DNA from: CAZWMK01 sp964635065
Lineage (GTDB): Bacteria; Pseudomonadota; Alphaproteobacteria; Sphingomonadales; Sphingomonadaceae
Assembly (NCBI GenBank): GCA_964635065.1
Contig: CAZWMK010000001.1
Span: forward strand, 1-64,000
DNA: 64,000 bases
Direction: 5' to 3'
Shown here: positions 18,581 to 26,195 of the stretch, piece after piece
Position numbering within the stretch: the first letter of the stretch is position 1
Layout: each line of letters starts with the position of its first letter
Made by a program: the position numbers and the translations under genes
Notes under the pieces: model-generated
The model's input: only the letters and a program-made list of their open reading frames with translations
Told to the model about the DNA's origin: nothing
The model's database searches: none

Positions 18581-18599
18581 GATATTGATTGTCATTAAC
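18581..18599. promoter_or_regulatory. Fur-box-like site
   Basis: GATATTGATTGTCATTAAC matches 16 of 19 positions of the classical Fur consensus (GATAATGATWATCATTATC), counting the W. It lies 42 bp before the gene at 18641 and about 105 bp from the EF-hand gene start. Iron-responsive repression is inferred, mainly of the rightward gene. Confidence 0.5.
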
Positions 18600-18640
18600 T
18601 GACGTGCTTAAGTCATCTCATCCGCTGAGGAGACGCCGCC

Positions 18641-19072
18641 ATGACCGACCTTCGCCTGCTCTTCTGCCTGCCCAGACCTTCGGTGCTGTCACGCACGGAA
18701 CGCCTGCTGCTCGACGGCCTGCGCGGCTGGGGACAGGCAACACTCAACCGCACGCCGCCACTGTCCGGCATCCGCAGCGGTGCTGCCCGCGGCCTTAGCG
18801 ATACGGCCGCCGAATCCGTCCTGAAACTTGCGATCGGTCTGTGCGGCGCATGGCCTGATCCGCTGGGCCTGAAGCGTCCCGGTTGCGCCTGCATGCTCAG
18901 CCCTGATGAGTGGACGATCATGCGCATGGCACGCGCGGCGTCCCATGACGACATGGCTGACTTTGACGCCGTCTGCGCCGAAATTTTGCCCATCGACAGC
19001 CGTATGCGCCTGTTTGACTGGGCCGGTGCCACCATGGCGGCACTCGATCGTCCGCGCATCGCGGCACGCTGA
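18641..19072 (+). CDS. Conserved small protein of unknown function
   Basis: 143 residues; no signal peptide or membrane segment. It contains a short Cys pair (PGCACMLSPDE) near residue 88 and ends DWAGATMAALDRPRIAAR; I do not recognise a fold. GAGGAG precedes the ATG. A Fur-box-like site lies upstream and an intrinsic terminator follows, so it appears to be a single-gene transcript, possibly iron-regulated. Confidence 0.75.
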   Translation: MTDLRLLFCLPRPSVLSRTERLLLDGLRGWGQATLNRTPPLSGIRSGAARGLSDTAAESVLKLAIGLCGAWPDPLGLKRPGCACMLSPDEWTIMRMARAASHDDMADFDAVCAEILPIDSRMRLFDWAGATMAALDRPRIAAR

Positions 19073-19116
19073 CATCACCTCTACGGCTCCCCACGCCTCC
19101 CCGGAGCCTGTTGACT

Positions 19117-19149
19117 GGGCCGGAACGCGCGCGCTCCGGCCCGCTTTTT
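19117..19149 (+). terminator. Rho-independent terminator
   Basis: An 8-bp stem GGGCCGGA / TCCGGCCC with a 10-base loop, then GC and five T's. It ends the 18641-19072 transcript ahead of argG. Confidence 0.75.
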
Positions 19150-19225
19150 CATGCAACTTTCATTGCATCGTCGCGCAACCGCGTTATGGGGAGCAACAAC
19201 GACAAGTTTTCTCATGAGGACGACG

Positions 19226-20446
19226 ATGGCAGGTGATGTGAAGCGCGTGGTGCTGGCCTATTCGGGCGGTCTCGATACCAGCGTGATCCTGAAATGGCTC
19301 CAGACGACCTATAACTGCGAGGTCGTGACCTTCACCGCCGATCTCGGTCAGGGTGAGGAACTGGAACCGGCACGCAAGAAAGCCGAACTGCTCGGCATCA
19401 AGCCGGAACATATTTTCATCGATGATCTGCGCGAAGAATTCGTGCGCGATTACGTCTTTCCGATGTTCCGCGCCAATGCGGTCTATGAAGGCCAGTATCT
19501 CCTCGGCACCTCGATCGCGCGCCCGCTGATCGCCAAGCGCCAGATCGAGATTGCCAAGATGGTCGGCGCCGATGCCGTCAGCCACGGCGCGACCGGAAAA
19601 GGCAATGACCAGGTCCGGTTCGAACTCGGCTATTACGCCCTCAATCCCGACATCAAGATCATCGCGCCGTGGCGCGAGTGGGATCTGGCCAGCCGCGAGG
19701 CGCTGATCCAGTTCGCCGAGGAAAACCAGATTCCGATCCCGCGCGACAAGCGTGGCGAATCGCCATTTTCGACCGATGCGAACCTGCTGCACACCTCGTC
19801 CGAGGGTAAGGTGCTCGAAGATCCGTGGGAAGAAACCCCGGATTATGTCTATTCGCGCACAATCAACCCCGAAGACGCGCCCGACCAGCCGCAATATGTT
19901 ACCATCGACTTCGAGCGTGGTGACGCGGTTGCGATCGACGGTGTCGCACTGTCGCCGGCTGCGCTGCTCACCAAGCTCAACGAACTGGGCCGCGCGCATG
20001 GCATCGGTCGTCTCGACCTCGTCGAAAACCGCTTTGTCGGCATGAAGAGCCGTGGGATGTATGAAACCCCGGGCGGCACGATCTATGCCTCTGCCCACCG
20101 TGGGATTGAGCAGATCACGCTGGATCGCGGCGCTGCCCACCTTAAGGACGAGCTGATGCCGCGCTATGCGGAACTGATCTACAACGGTTTCTGGTTCTCG
20201 CCCGAACGCGAGATGCTGCAGGCCGCCATCGATTACAGCCAGGCGAAGGTCACCGGCACCGTCCGCCTGAAATTGTACAAGGGCAGCGCCTGGGTGGTTG
20301 GCCGCAAGTCGCCAAACTCGCTTTATTCCTCGTCGATCGTCACCTTCGAGGACGATCAGGGCGCCTATGACCAACGCGACGCCAAGGGCTTCATCAAGCT
20401 CAACGCCCTGCGCCTGCGCCTTCTGGGTCGCCGCGAGGGCCTGTGA
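19226..20446 (+). CDS. argG: Argininosuccinate synthase
   Basis: 406 residues. It condenses citrulline and aspartate with ATP cleavage in arginine biosynthesis. The N-type ATP pyrophosphatase P-loop is LAYSGGLDTSVILKWL; also DLGQGEE, SHGATGKGNDQVRFEL and YETPGGTI. ATG 19226 places the P-loop at the usual distance; an upstream in-frame extension is open but carries no conserved sequence. The downstream gene starts inside the stop codon (GTGA overlap). argH is not in the window. Confidence 0.97.
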   Translation: MAGDVKRVVLAYSGGLDTSVILKWLQTTYNCEVVTFTADLGQGEELEPARKKAELLGIKPEHIFIDDLREEFVRDYVFPMFRANAVYEGQYLLGTSIARPLIAKRQIEIAKMVGADAVSHGATGKGNDQVRFELGYYALNPDIKIIAPWREWDLASREALIQFAEENQIPIPRDKRGESPFSTDANLLHTSSEGKVLEDPWEETPDYVYSRTINPEDAPDQPQYVTIDFERGDAVAIDGVALSPAALLTKLNELGRAHGIGRLDLVENRFVGMKSRGMYETPGGTIYASAHRGIEQITLDRGAAHLKDELMPRYAELIYNGFWFSPEREMLQAAIDYSQAKVTGTVRLKLYKGSAWVVGRKSPNSLYSSSIVTFEDDQGAYDQRDAKGFIKLNALRLRLLGRREGL

Positions 20447-20865
20447 CCAGCGACGTCGGCGTCCGCATGCTGCTCGACAGCCTTGCCGCAGCGTGCGGCG
20501 TGATGGACGCCGACGCCATTGCCAACTGCATGGATGTGCCGTTGCTGCTGCTCCACGCGCATCGCAATGATTTCATCGAATCGGGCGAATCGCTCGATCA
20601 GTGGATCAACGATGAAATCGCGCGTTTGCGTGCGGCGGGCATCGTCTCGCTCGCGGTCGAAACGCTCGGCCCCATCGAGGCACTGCCCGGCGATGCATGG
20701 AGCGCCGACATCGGCTGGCGCGCCGAAGATGGGCGGGGCGAAGTCGTGCTGCACCTGCCCATGCGGTACACCATTGCCGACGACGAAGAGGGCGAGGCCG
20801 CGATCATCGCAGTCGACATGACAGGCTTTGAGGCAGCGATCGCGGCAGGCAGCATGGTGCAGTAA
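20443..20865 (+). CDS. Small conserved protein, possibly NTF2/SnoaL-like fold
   Basis: 140 residues starting at a GTG that overlaps the argG stop (GTGA), so translation is probably coupled to argG. The pattern of an N-terminal helical half with PLLLLHAHRN and a C-terminal beta-rich half (GRGEVVLHLPMRYTIAD) suggests an NTF2-like fold, but that is a guess; no catalytic residues are evident. No signal peptide or membrane segments. Confidence 0.75.
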   Translation: MTSDVGVRMLLDSLAAACGVMDADAIANCMDVPLLLLHAHRNDFIESGESLDQWINDEIARLRAAGIVSLAVETLGPIEALPGDAWSADIGWRAEDGRGEVVLHLPMRYTIADDEEGEAAIIAVDMTGFEAAIAAGSMVQ

Positions 20866-20893
20866 AGGCATCGCGCGGCCGCATAGCAAATCA

Positions 20894-20901
20894 TTAACCA
20901 T
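20894..20901 (+). promoter_or_regulatory. CtrA-half-site-like TTAACCAT
   Basis: Matches the alphaproteobacterial CtrA half-site TTAACCAT, 42 bp before the first gene of the envelope operon. Only one half-site is seen (no second TTAA 7 bases away), so regulation by CtrA is tentative. Confidence 0.25.
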
Positions 20902-20942
20902 TTTCCGGCTAGCGTCGGGCCACATCCACGGAGAAGCGGCCC

Positions 20943-21167
20943 ATGACACTCGCCATCAAATCGACCCTCGTCACGCTGATCGCCCTGATCGGCGCCACAA
21001 CCCCGGCCCATGCCTATATTGATCCCGCCGCCAGCAGCATGGCGTTGCAGGCGCTTGTTGGGGCCGCGATGGGCGCAGCCCTGTTCGGAAAAACCCTGAT
21101 GGCACGCGTCCGCGCTTTCTTTACCGGCCAGCGCGCGGCAGACAGCAACAGCGACAAGCTGGACTGA
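20943..21167 (+). CDS. Small membrane protein with YIDP motif
   Basis: 74 residues: signal-like segment (about 5-24), then AYIDPAASSMALQALVGAAMGAALFG and a second hydrophobic stretch followed by a basic RVRAFF segment and a short polar tail. The YIDP...S...LQ pattern recurs in small bacterial membrane proteins found beside polysaccharide or sulfatase genes; function unknown. It is 4 bp ahead of the methyltransferase gene, forming the first gene of a three-gene operon. Confidence 0.8.
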   Translation: MTLAIKSTLVTLIALIGATTPAHAYIDPAASSMALQALVGAAMGAALFGKTLMARVRAFFTGQRAADSNSDKLD

Positions 21168-21171
21168 TCCC

Positions 21172-22563
21172 ATGGCCACAGCCATTCAGGATGCCGGGTC
21201 GTTCCGCGATCCTGGCGGTCGCGTGCTGACCTTCGACAACCGGATTCTCCGCGCTGTCCTGCCGCCGCACGCCGACGCTTATACGCAGGCGCGCGACAGT
21301 ACGCTGATCGACCGCCTGGCCCGGCGCGGCTGGTTGCTCGATTCGGCAGAGGTCAACGCCACCGGCATTGCCGGACTGCCAGCCGAGACGGTGCATCTGC
21401 TTGAACATCCGAAGCTGCCGTTCATCAGCTATCCCTATGAATGGAGTTTTTCGCTGCACCGTGCAGCCGCGCTTCTGCAGCTTGATGTGATGATCGAGGC
21501 GCTCGCCAGCGGTTTCCAGCTTTCGGATGCCACAGCCTATAATGTGCAGTTCCAGGGCACGCAGCCAGTGTTCATCGACCACCTGTCGCTGGTCCCCTAT
21601 CAGGATGGCCAGCTGTGGCAGGCGCATCGCCAGTTCTGCATGCAATTCCTGAATCCCCTGATCATGTGGACCCGACTGGGGCTGCAACCCAATGCCTGGT
21701 TCCGGGGCAGCCTCGAAGGCATCGCCCCCGAGGATCTCGCCCCCCTGCTCAAGCTGCGTCACAAGGCAAGTTGGACTGTCTTCAGCCATGTCGTGATGCA
21801 GGCATGGCTGCACAGGAAATCGCTTGGCAGCAGCGCATCCGCCAGCGCGAATGCTCAGGGCCGCCTGTCAAAGACCGCGCTGACGGCGATGCTGACAGGC
21901 CTGCGCGACTTCATCGCTCACATGGCACTGCCGCAGCAAGACAGCGTCTGGGGTAATTACGCCCACGACAACAGCTATGACAGTGACGACGCCCGCCAGA
22001 AGCGCGCGTTCGTCAGCGACATGGTGCGCGCGACGCAGCCCGGCCTTCTGTTCGATTTCGGTTGCAACTCCGGTGATTATTCCGAAGTCGCGCTTGAAGC
22101 CGGGGCACAGCGCGTGGTCGGTTTCGACTATGATCACAATGCGCTCGAAGCCGCCTATCGCCGGTTTAGCGCGCAAGGGCGCTGGATGCTGCCGCTCTGG
22201 CTCGATGCCGCCAATCCCAGCCCGGCGCAGGGCTGGGCGCAGCAAGAACGCAAGGGACTGAATGACCGTGCGCAAGGCGATGCGCTGATTGCGCTTGCGT
22301 TCATTCATCACATTGCCATCGGCCGCAACGTACCGCTCGACATGGTGATCGACTGGCTGATCGGTATGGCGCCAGCGGGCGTGATCGAGTTTCCGACCAA
22401 GGCCGACGCGATGGTCAGGCGCCTGCTCGCCAATCGCACGGATATCTTCCCCGACTACGACGAGGCGCATTTTTGCGCCCTCGTCGGCCAGCGCGCGCGC
22501 ATCGTGAAAACCGAGCATCTTCTGGGCGGCGATCGCCTGCTGCTTTGGTTCGACCGGCGCTAG
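21172..22563 (+). CDS. Two-domain protein: kinase-like N-terminus and SAM methyltransferase C-terminus
   Basis: 463 residues. The C-terminal half is a class I methyltransferase: motif I LLFDFGCNSGDYSE near residue 292, GFDYDHNALEAA next, IALAFIHHIAIGRNVP later; it resembles NoeA-like methyltransferases. In the N-terminal half, near residues 116-140, FQLSDATAYNVQF followed by PVFIDHLSL has the spacing of a protein/aminoglycoside-kinase catalytic loop (D...N) and metal-binding Asp, so a kinase-like fold is plausible. E. coli WbdD, an O-antigen chain terminator, also joins methyltransferase and kinase, in the opposite order. Substrate unknown; the context (YIDP membrane protein before, membrane sulfatase 7 bp after) suggests a surface glycan or lipid. 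Confidence 0.82.
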   Translation: MATAIQDAGSFRDPGGRVLTFDNRILRAVLPPHADAYTQARDSTLIDRLARRGWLLDSAEVNATGIAGLPAETVHLLEHPKLPFISYPYEWSFSLHRAAALLQLDVMIEALASGFQLSDATAYNVQFQGTQPVFIDHLSLVPYQDGQLWQAHRQFCMQFLNPLIMWTRLGLQPNAWFRGSLEGIAPEDLAPLLKLRHKASWTVFSHVVMQAWLHRKSLGSSASASANAQGRLSKTALTAMLTGLRDFIAHMALPQQDSVWGNYAHDNSYDSDDARQKRAFVSDMVRATQPGLLFDFGCNSGDYSEVALEAGAQRVVGFDYDHNALEAAYRRFSAQGRWMLPLWLDAANPSPAQGWAQQERKGLNDRAQGDALIALAFIHHIAIGRNVPLDMVIDWLIGMAPAGVIEFPTKADAMVRRLLANRTDIFPDYDEAHFCALVGQRARIVKTEHLLGGDRLLLWFDRR

Positions 22564-22570
22564 TGCGACC

Positions 22571-24118
22571 ATGAAAGCAGAGCGCATCTTGCGGCAGTGG
22601 CCGCTGCACGGGCTGTTGCTCCTGCTTTTTGTCGGCCTGAACCTGTGGCGCGGCAATGTCGCGCGGTTGACGCTGACCGATATCGCGCCGGCGTTCGCCG
22701 TGCTGATTGCACTCGGTCTCGGGCTGCTGCTGGTACTGCGTCCTCTCATGCGCGACTGGCAGAGAGCGGGGTGGGGCCTGACCAGCCTTGTCGCGATCGG
22801 CCTGTTTTCCGGCCCGCTGCTGGCGCGCTGGCCATCGCCTGCCGCGCTAGCCATGGGCTTCACGGCTGCCATCCTGTTGATGGGCGGCGCGCTGGCCGCG
22901 ATTCGCCGGTCCACGCGCGATTGGTCGGCATCGACAAAGGCCGCCAACAGCGTTCTTCTGATCGTCGTTGCCATCACGGGCGGCCAACTGGCCTGGCACC
23001 AGGTCAAGGCAACCGACATCACCCCGGCCAGCGTCATCTACCCCACGCCCGCCCTGAAGCCGGCCGCCAACGCCCCCGATGTCTGGCACATCATCCTGGA
23101 TCGCTATGCCAGCGCCGCGATACTGGACCGCGTGTATGCCTTTGATAACCAGCCTTTCCTCGCGGCACTTGAACAGCGGGGGTTCAAAATCAGCCCCGAT
23201 GCCTATTCCAATTACCAGCGCACCGCCCATTCGCTGACATCGACGTTGAATTACGACTATCTCGACCCGGTGGCCCATCATGGCCGGGCGCGCGGCAGCG
23301 ACTGGCGCACACTTTATGCCGCGCTTGGCGACAATCGTGTCATGCGCGGTTTTTCCCGCGCTGGCTATCAAACCCATTACATGGGCTCGTGGTGGAATCC
23401 GACGCGTAAAAGCCCGCGCGCCGATATCAATCACAGCTATCGCAGCCTACCCGAATTCGGGCGCGCGCTGATCGAAACCTCGCTGATCGGCGTCGGCCTG
23501 AAACTGTTCGCCCTGCCCTTTGGCGACAGCCGGCATGACCAGTGCCTGCGCGTCCGCGACCAGTTCGACACGCTGACCACGCTTGGCGCACAGGGCGGGC
23601 GCAAATATGTCTTCGCCCATCTCCTCGTGCCGCACCCGCCGTTCGTCATCAACGCCGACGGCAGCTGCCGCAATGCCGACACTGCACGAAAAGCGAGCCG
23701 CCGCGACAATTACATCGGCCAGCTGCGCTATGCCAATGCGCGGCTTCTTGAGCTGGTTGATGCCATCCAGAAAGGCCCGCGCCCGGCGATCATCATCCTG
23801 CAGGCGGACGAAGGCCCCTGGCCGAAGCCGCATGTCGGCAATGAATTACAGATCGGACAGGACCCGGTTGCCGTCGACTGGGCGCGCCTCAGCGATGACG
23901 CTCTGCGCGAGAAGATGGGCATCCTCTACGCCATCCACAGCCCGAAAGGCCTGACAATTGCGCCACAGGAATCGCCGGTGAATCTCTATCGTCAGATCTT
24001 CAACGCCAGCTTTGGTACCCAGATGCCTCTGCTGCCCGAGCGCTTCTATGTCTTCAACAACGACGCCGCGCTTTATGACTTCACCCCGGTCGGCAACCGG
24101 CTGAAGCCGGGGCGCTAA
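22571..24118 (+). CDS. Membrane-anchored sulfatase / alkaline-phosphatase superfamily protein
   Basis: 515 residues. The first ~145 residues contain about five membrane segments; the rest is a periplasmic hydrolase/transferase domain with DVWHIILDRYAS, a Thr/Ser-rich region NYQRTAHSLTSTLN where the nucleophile would lie, HLLVPHPPFV and IIILQADEGPW (a variant of the usual SDHG). This architecture is shared with phosphoglycerol and phosphoethanolamine transferases of the LTA-synthase type, so it may transfer a head group onto a surface glycan or lipid. It ends 4 bp before the convergent folD. Confidence 0.8.
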   Translation: MKAERILRQWPLHGLLLLLFVGLNLWRGNVARLTLTDIAPAFAVLIALGLGLLLVLRPLMRDWQRAGWGLTSLVAIGLFSGPLLARWPSPAALAMGFTAAILLMGGALAAIRRSTRDWSASTKAANSVLLIVVAITGGQLAWHQVKATDITPASVIYPTPALKPAANAPDVWHIILDRYASAAILDRVYAFDNQPFLAALEQRGFKISPDAYSNYQRTAHSLTSTLNYDYLDPVAHHGRARGSDWRTLYAALGDNRVMRGFSRAGYQTHYMGSWWNPTRKSPRADINHSYRSLPEFGRALIETSLIGVGLKLFALPFGDSRHDQCLRVRDQFDTLTTLGAQGGRKYVFAHLLVPHPPFVINADGSCRNADTARKASRRDNYIGQLRYANARLLELVDAIQKGPRPAIIILQADEGPWPKPHVGNELQIGQDPVAVDWARLSDDALREKMGILYAIHSPKGLTIAPQESPVNLYRQIFNASFGTQMPLLPERFYVFNNDAALYDFTPVGNRLKPGR

Positions 24119-24122
24119 AAGG

Positions 24123-25022
24123 TCAGAAACCGAGCGGCGGTTCGAGGCCGGCCCGCTTGTGCGCGGCCACCAGCGTGTTGCGCAAAAGGCAGGCGATCGT
24201 CATGGGACCAACGCCACCCGGCACCGGCGTCATGGCACCGGCGTGGCCCACCGTCGTGGCAAAATCGACATCCCCGACCAGCCGCGTCTTGCCCGCGCCC
24301 AGTTCGGGCGCGGAAATGCGGTTGATGCCGACGTCGATGACGACAGCGCCTTCCTTGATCCATTCACCCTTCACCATTTCAGGACGACCGACAGCAGCCA
24401 CCACGATGTCGGCCTGACGGCACAGCTTTGACAGGTCGCGGGTGCGTGAATGCGCCATGACGACGGTCGCGTTGCGCGACAGCAACAGCTGCGCCATCGG
24501 TTTGCCGACAATGTTCGACCGGCCGATGACAATGGCCTCCTTGCCCGAAAGATCGGGACCAAGCTGATCCTCGATCAACATGAGGCAGCCAAGCGGCGTA
24601 CAGGGCACCAGTCCGGGCTGACCGGTCGCCAGTCGTCCGGCATTGACGACGTGAAAACCGTCGACGTCCTTGTCCGGATCAATGGCTGCGATCACCGCAT
24701 CTTCGGCAATCTGCGGCGGCAAGGGCAGCTGAACCAGAATGCCATCGACATCAGGATCGTCATTCAGGCGCGCGATCAGCGCGATCAGCTCGGCCTGCGT
24801 CGTCTCGGCGGGCAGGCGATGCTCGATGGACTGCATGCCGGCAGCAAGCGTGGCCTTGCCCTTCGCACCGACATAAACCTGGCTTGCAGGATCGGCGCCG
24901 ACCAGCACCACCGCCAGCCCCGGAACACGACCCGCTGCGTCACGAAAACGCCCGACCGCCCGGCCCACACGGGCGCGCAGTTCTTCCGCAAAGGCCTTGC
25001 CGTCGATGATTGCTGCCGTCAT
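24123..25022 (-). CDS. folD: Bifunctional methylenetetrahydrofolate dehydrogenase / methenyl-THF cyclohydrolase
   Basis: 299 residues. It interconverts 5,10-methylene-, 5,10-methenyl- and 10-formyl-tetrahydrofolate with NADP. Motifs: QVYVGAKGKA, DGILVQLPLPPQI, DVDGFHVVNAGRL, GRSNIVGKPMAQLL, and the C-terminal TPVPGGVGPMT. ATG 25022 overlaps the yggU stop (ATGA) and has GGAGAG upstream; an alternative six codons earlier is less likely. It is the last gene of the yggT-yggU-folD operon. Confidence 0.96.
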   Translation of the reverse strand: MTAAIIDGKAFAEELRARVGRAVGRFRDAAGRVPGLAVVLVGADPASQVYVGAKGKATLAAGMQSIEHRLPAETTQAELIALIARLNDDPDVDGILVQLPLPPQIAEDAVIAAIDPDKDVDGFHVVNAGRLATGQPGLVPCTPLGCLMLIEDQLGPDLSGKEAIVIGRSNIVGKPMAQLLLSRNATVVMAHSRTRDLSKLCRQADIVVAAVGRPEMVKGEWIKEGAVVIDVGINRISAPELGAGKTRLVGDVDFATTVGHAGAMTPVPGGVGPMTIACLLRNTLVAAHKRAGLEPPLGF

Positions 25023-25342
25023 TGCCCGCTCTCCACACAAAAACCTTCCAAGGCCGCACTGATACGCGCGACATCTCCCGTCAGACGCAGCCGCTTGATA
25101 CGGCTTGTTTCACCTGCCGTCACGATGACCGCGCGGCGCGGCAAATCAAGTGCCTTGGCCAGGAGCCGGGTGAGGGCTTCATTTGCCGCACCGTCATTGG
25201 GCGCCGCCGCAACGCGTACACCCAGCGCAACGCTGCCGTCGTCACTTTCGCGCAGCCCGTCTATCCTGTCGCAACCGCCGCGTGGTGTCACCCGCACCAC
25301 CAGTTGCACGCCATCGCCATCGGACCGCCAGGGCCTGTTCAA
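25019..25342 (-). CDS. yggU: DUF167 / YggU family protein
   Basis: 107 residues; DUF167 signature RVTPRGGCDRIDG, GVRVAAAPNDGAANEALTRLLAKAL and VIVTAGETSRIKRLRL. Small soluble protein of unknown function, widely conserved. It overlaps both neighbours by 4 bp (ATGA at each junction), so yggT, yggU and folD are almost certainly one transcript. Confidence 0.93.
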   Translation of the reverse strand: MNRPWRSDGDGVQLVVRVTPRGGCDRIDGLRESDDGSVALGVRVAAAPNDGAANEALTRLLAKALDLPRRAVIVTAGETSRIKRLRLTGDVARISAALEGFCVESGQ

Positions 25343-25641
25343 AGCAGGCCCGAATCCAGCAGCAAGGCCGGCAGCAACCGCTGCACCAGCACAAGCGCAA
25401 GCACCAGCACCATCGGCGACAGGTCAATGCCGCCCAGATCGGGCATCACACGCCGGATCGGCTTCAGAAGCGGATCAAGCAGCCTGTCGAGCGTCATGAG
25501 GATCGACCGCACAACGCCATTGTGCACATTGATGATGTTGAACGCGACAAGCCAAGACAGAATCGCCTGAATCACCACCATCCAGATGACAACGTCGATC
25601 AGCATGATCAGCACACTCAGCAACGCCATCATCGTGTTCAT
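25339..25641 (-). CDS. yggT: YggT family membrane protein
   Basis: 100 residues with hydrophobic segments at both ends, around a central conserved block (LDRLLDPLLKPIRRVMPDLGGIDLSPMVLVLAL) typical of the YggT family. The family has been linked to membrane osmotic tolerance or septum/thylakoid organisation, without a defined activity here. It heads the yggT-yggU-folD operon, divergent from msrB with about 100 bp between them. Confidence 0.93.
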   Translation of the reverse strand: MNTMMALLSVLIMLIDVVIWMVVIQAILSWLVAFNIINVHNGVVRSILMTLDRLLDPLLKPIRRVMPDLGGIDLSPMVLVLALVLVQRLLPALLLDSGLL

Positions 25642-25743
25642 TCATCTCTCCTGTCCCGGCGACGCCTCTCCCTATCGCGCCCGCCCGTGCGGAGCAACCA
25701 CGCGAGGCTTGCCCGGCTGCGCGAATCTGCTCATCATGCAACC

Positions 25744-26139
25744 ATGAGCGACATGAAAGACGACGATTGGCGCACGCGCCTTGATCCACAACAATATCAT
25801 GTGCTGCGCGAAGCGGGCACCGAACGCGCTTTTACCGGCAAATATTGGGATCATCACGGCGACGGCATCTATGCCTGCGCCGGCTGCGGCACGCCCCTGT
25901 TCGACAGCACGACAAAATATGAATCGGGCAGCGGCTGGCCGAGCTTCTGGGCGCCTGTCGATCCCGGCGCCATTGCCGCCCGCGAAGACGGCAGCCACGG
26001 CATGCGCCGGATCGAGGCCTTGTGTGCAAAATGCGGTGGCCATCTCGGTCATGTCTTTCCCGATGGGCCACAGCCCACCGGCCTGCGCTTTTGCATGAAT
26101 AGCGCCGCCCTCGATTTTCAGGACCGCGACAAAAGCTGA
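25744..26139 (+). CDS. msrB: Peptide-methionine (R)-S-oxide reductase
   Basis: 131 residues. It reduces methionine-R-sulfoxide in proteins. Two zinc CxxC motifs (CAGC and CAKC), GSGWPSFWAPV, GGHLGHVFPDGP and the catalytic Cys in RFCMNSAALDF are present. No signal peptide, so cytoplasmic. ATG 25744 is chosen because the MsrB fold begins within 10 residues; the frame is open farther upstream over the yggT region without homology. Confidence 0.95.
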   Translation: MSDMKDDDWRTRLDPQQYHVLREAGTERAFTGKYWDHHGDGIYACAGCGTPLFDSTTKYESGSGWPSFWAPVDPGAIAAREDGSHGMRRIEALCAKCGGHLGHVFPDGPQPTGLRFCMNSAALDFQDRDKS

Positions 26140-26195
26140 TGCGGCGCGTCCGCTGTCATGATCTGGCCGCAGTTGCGCCTTAAGCGCGGGCCTTG

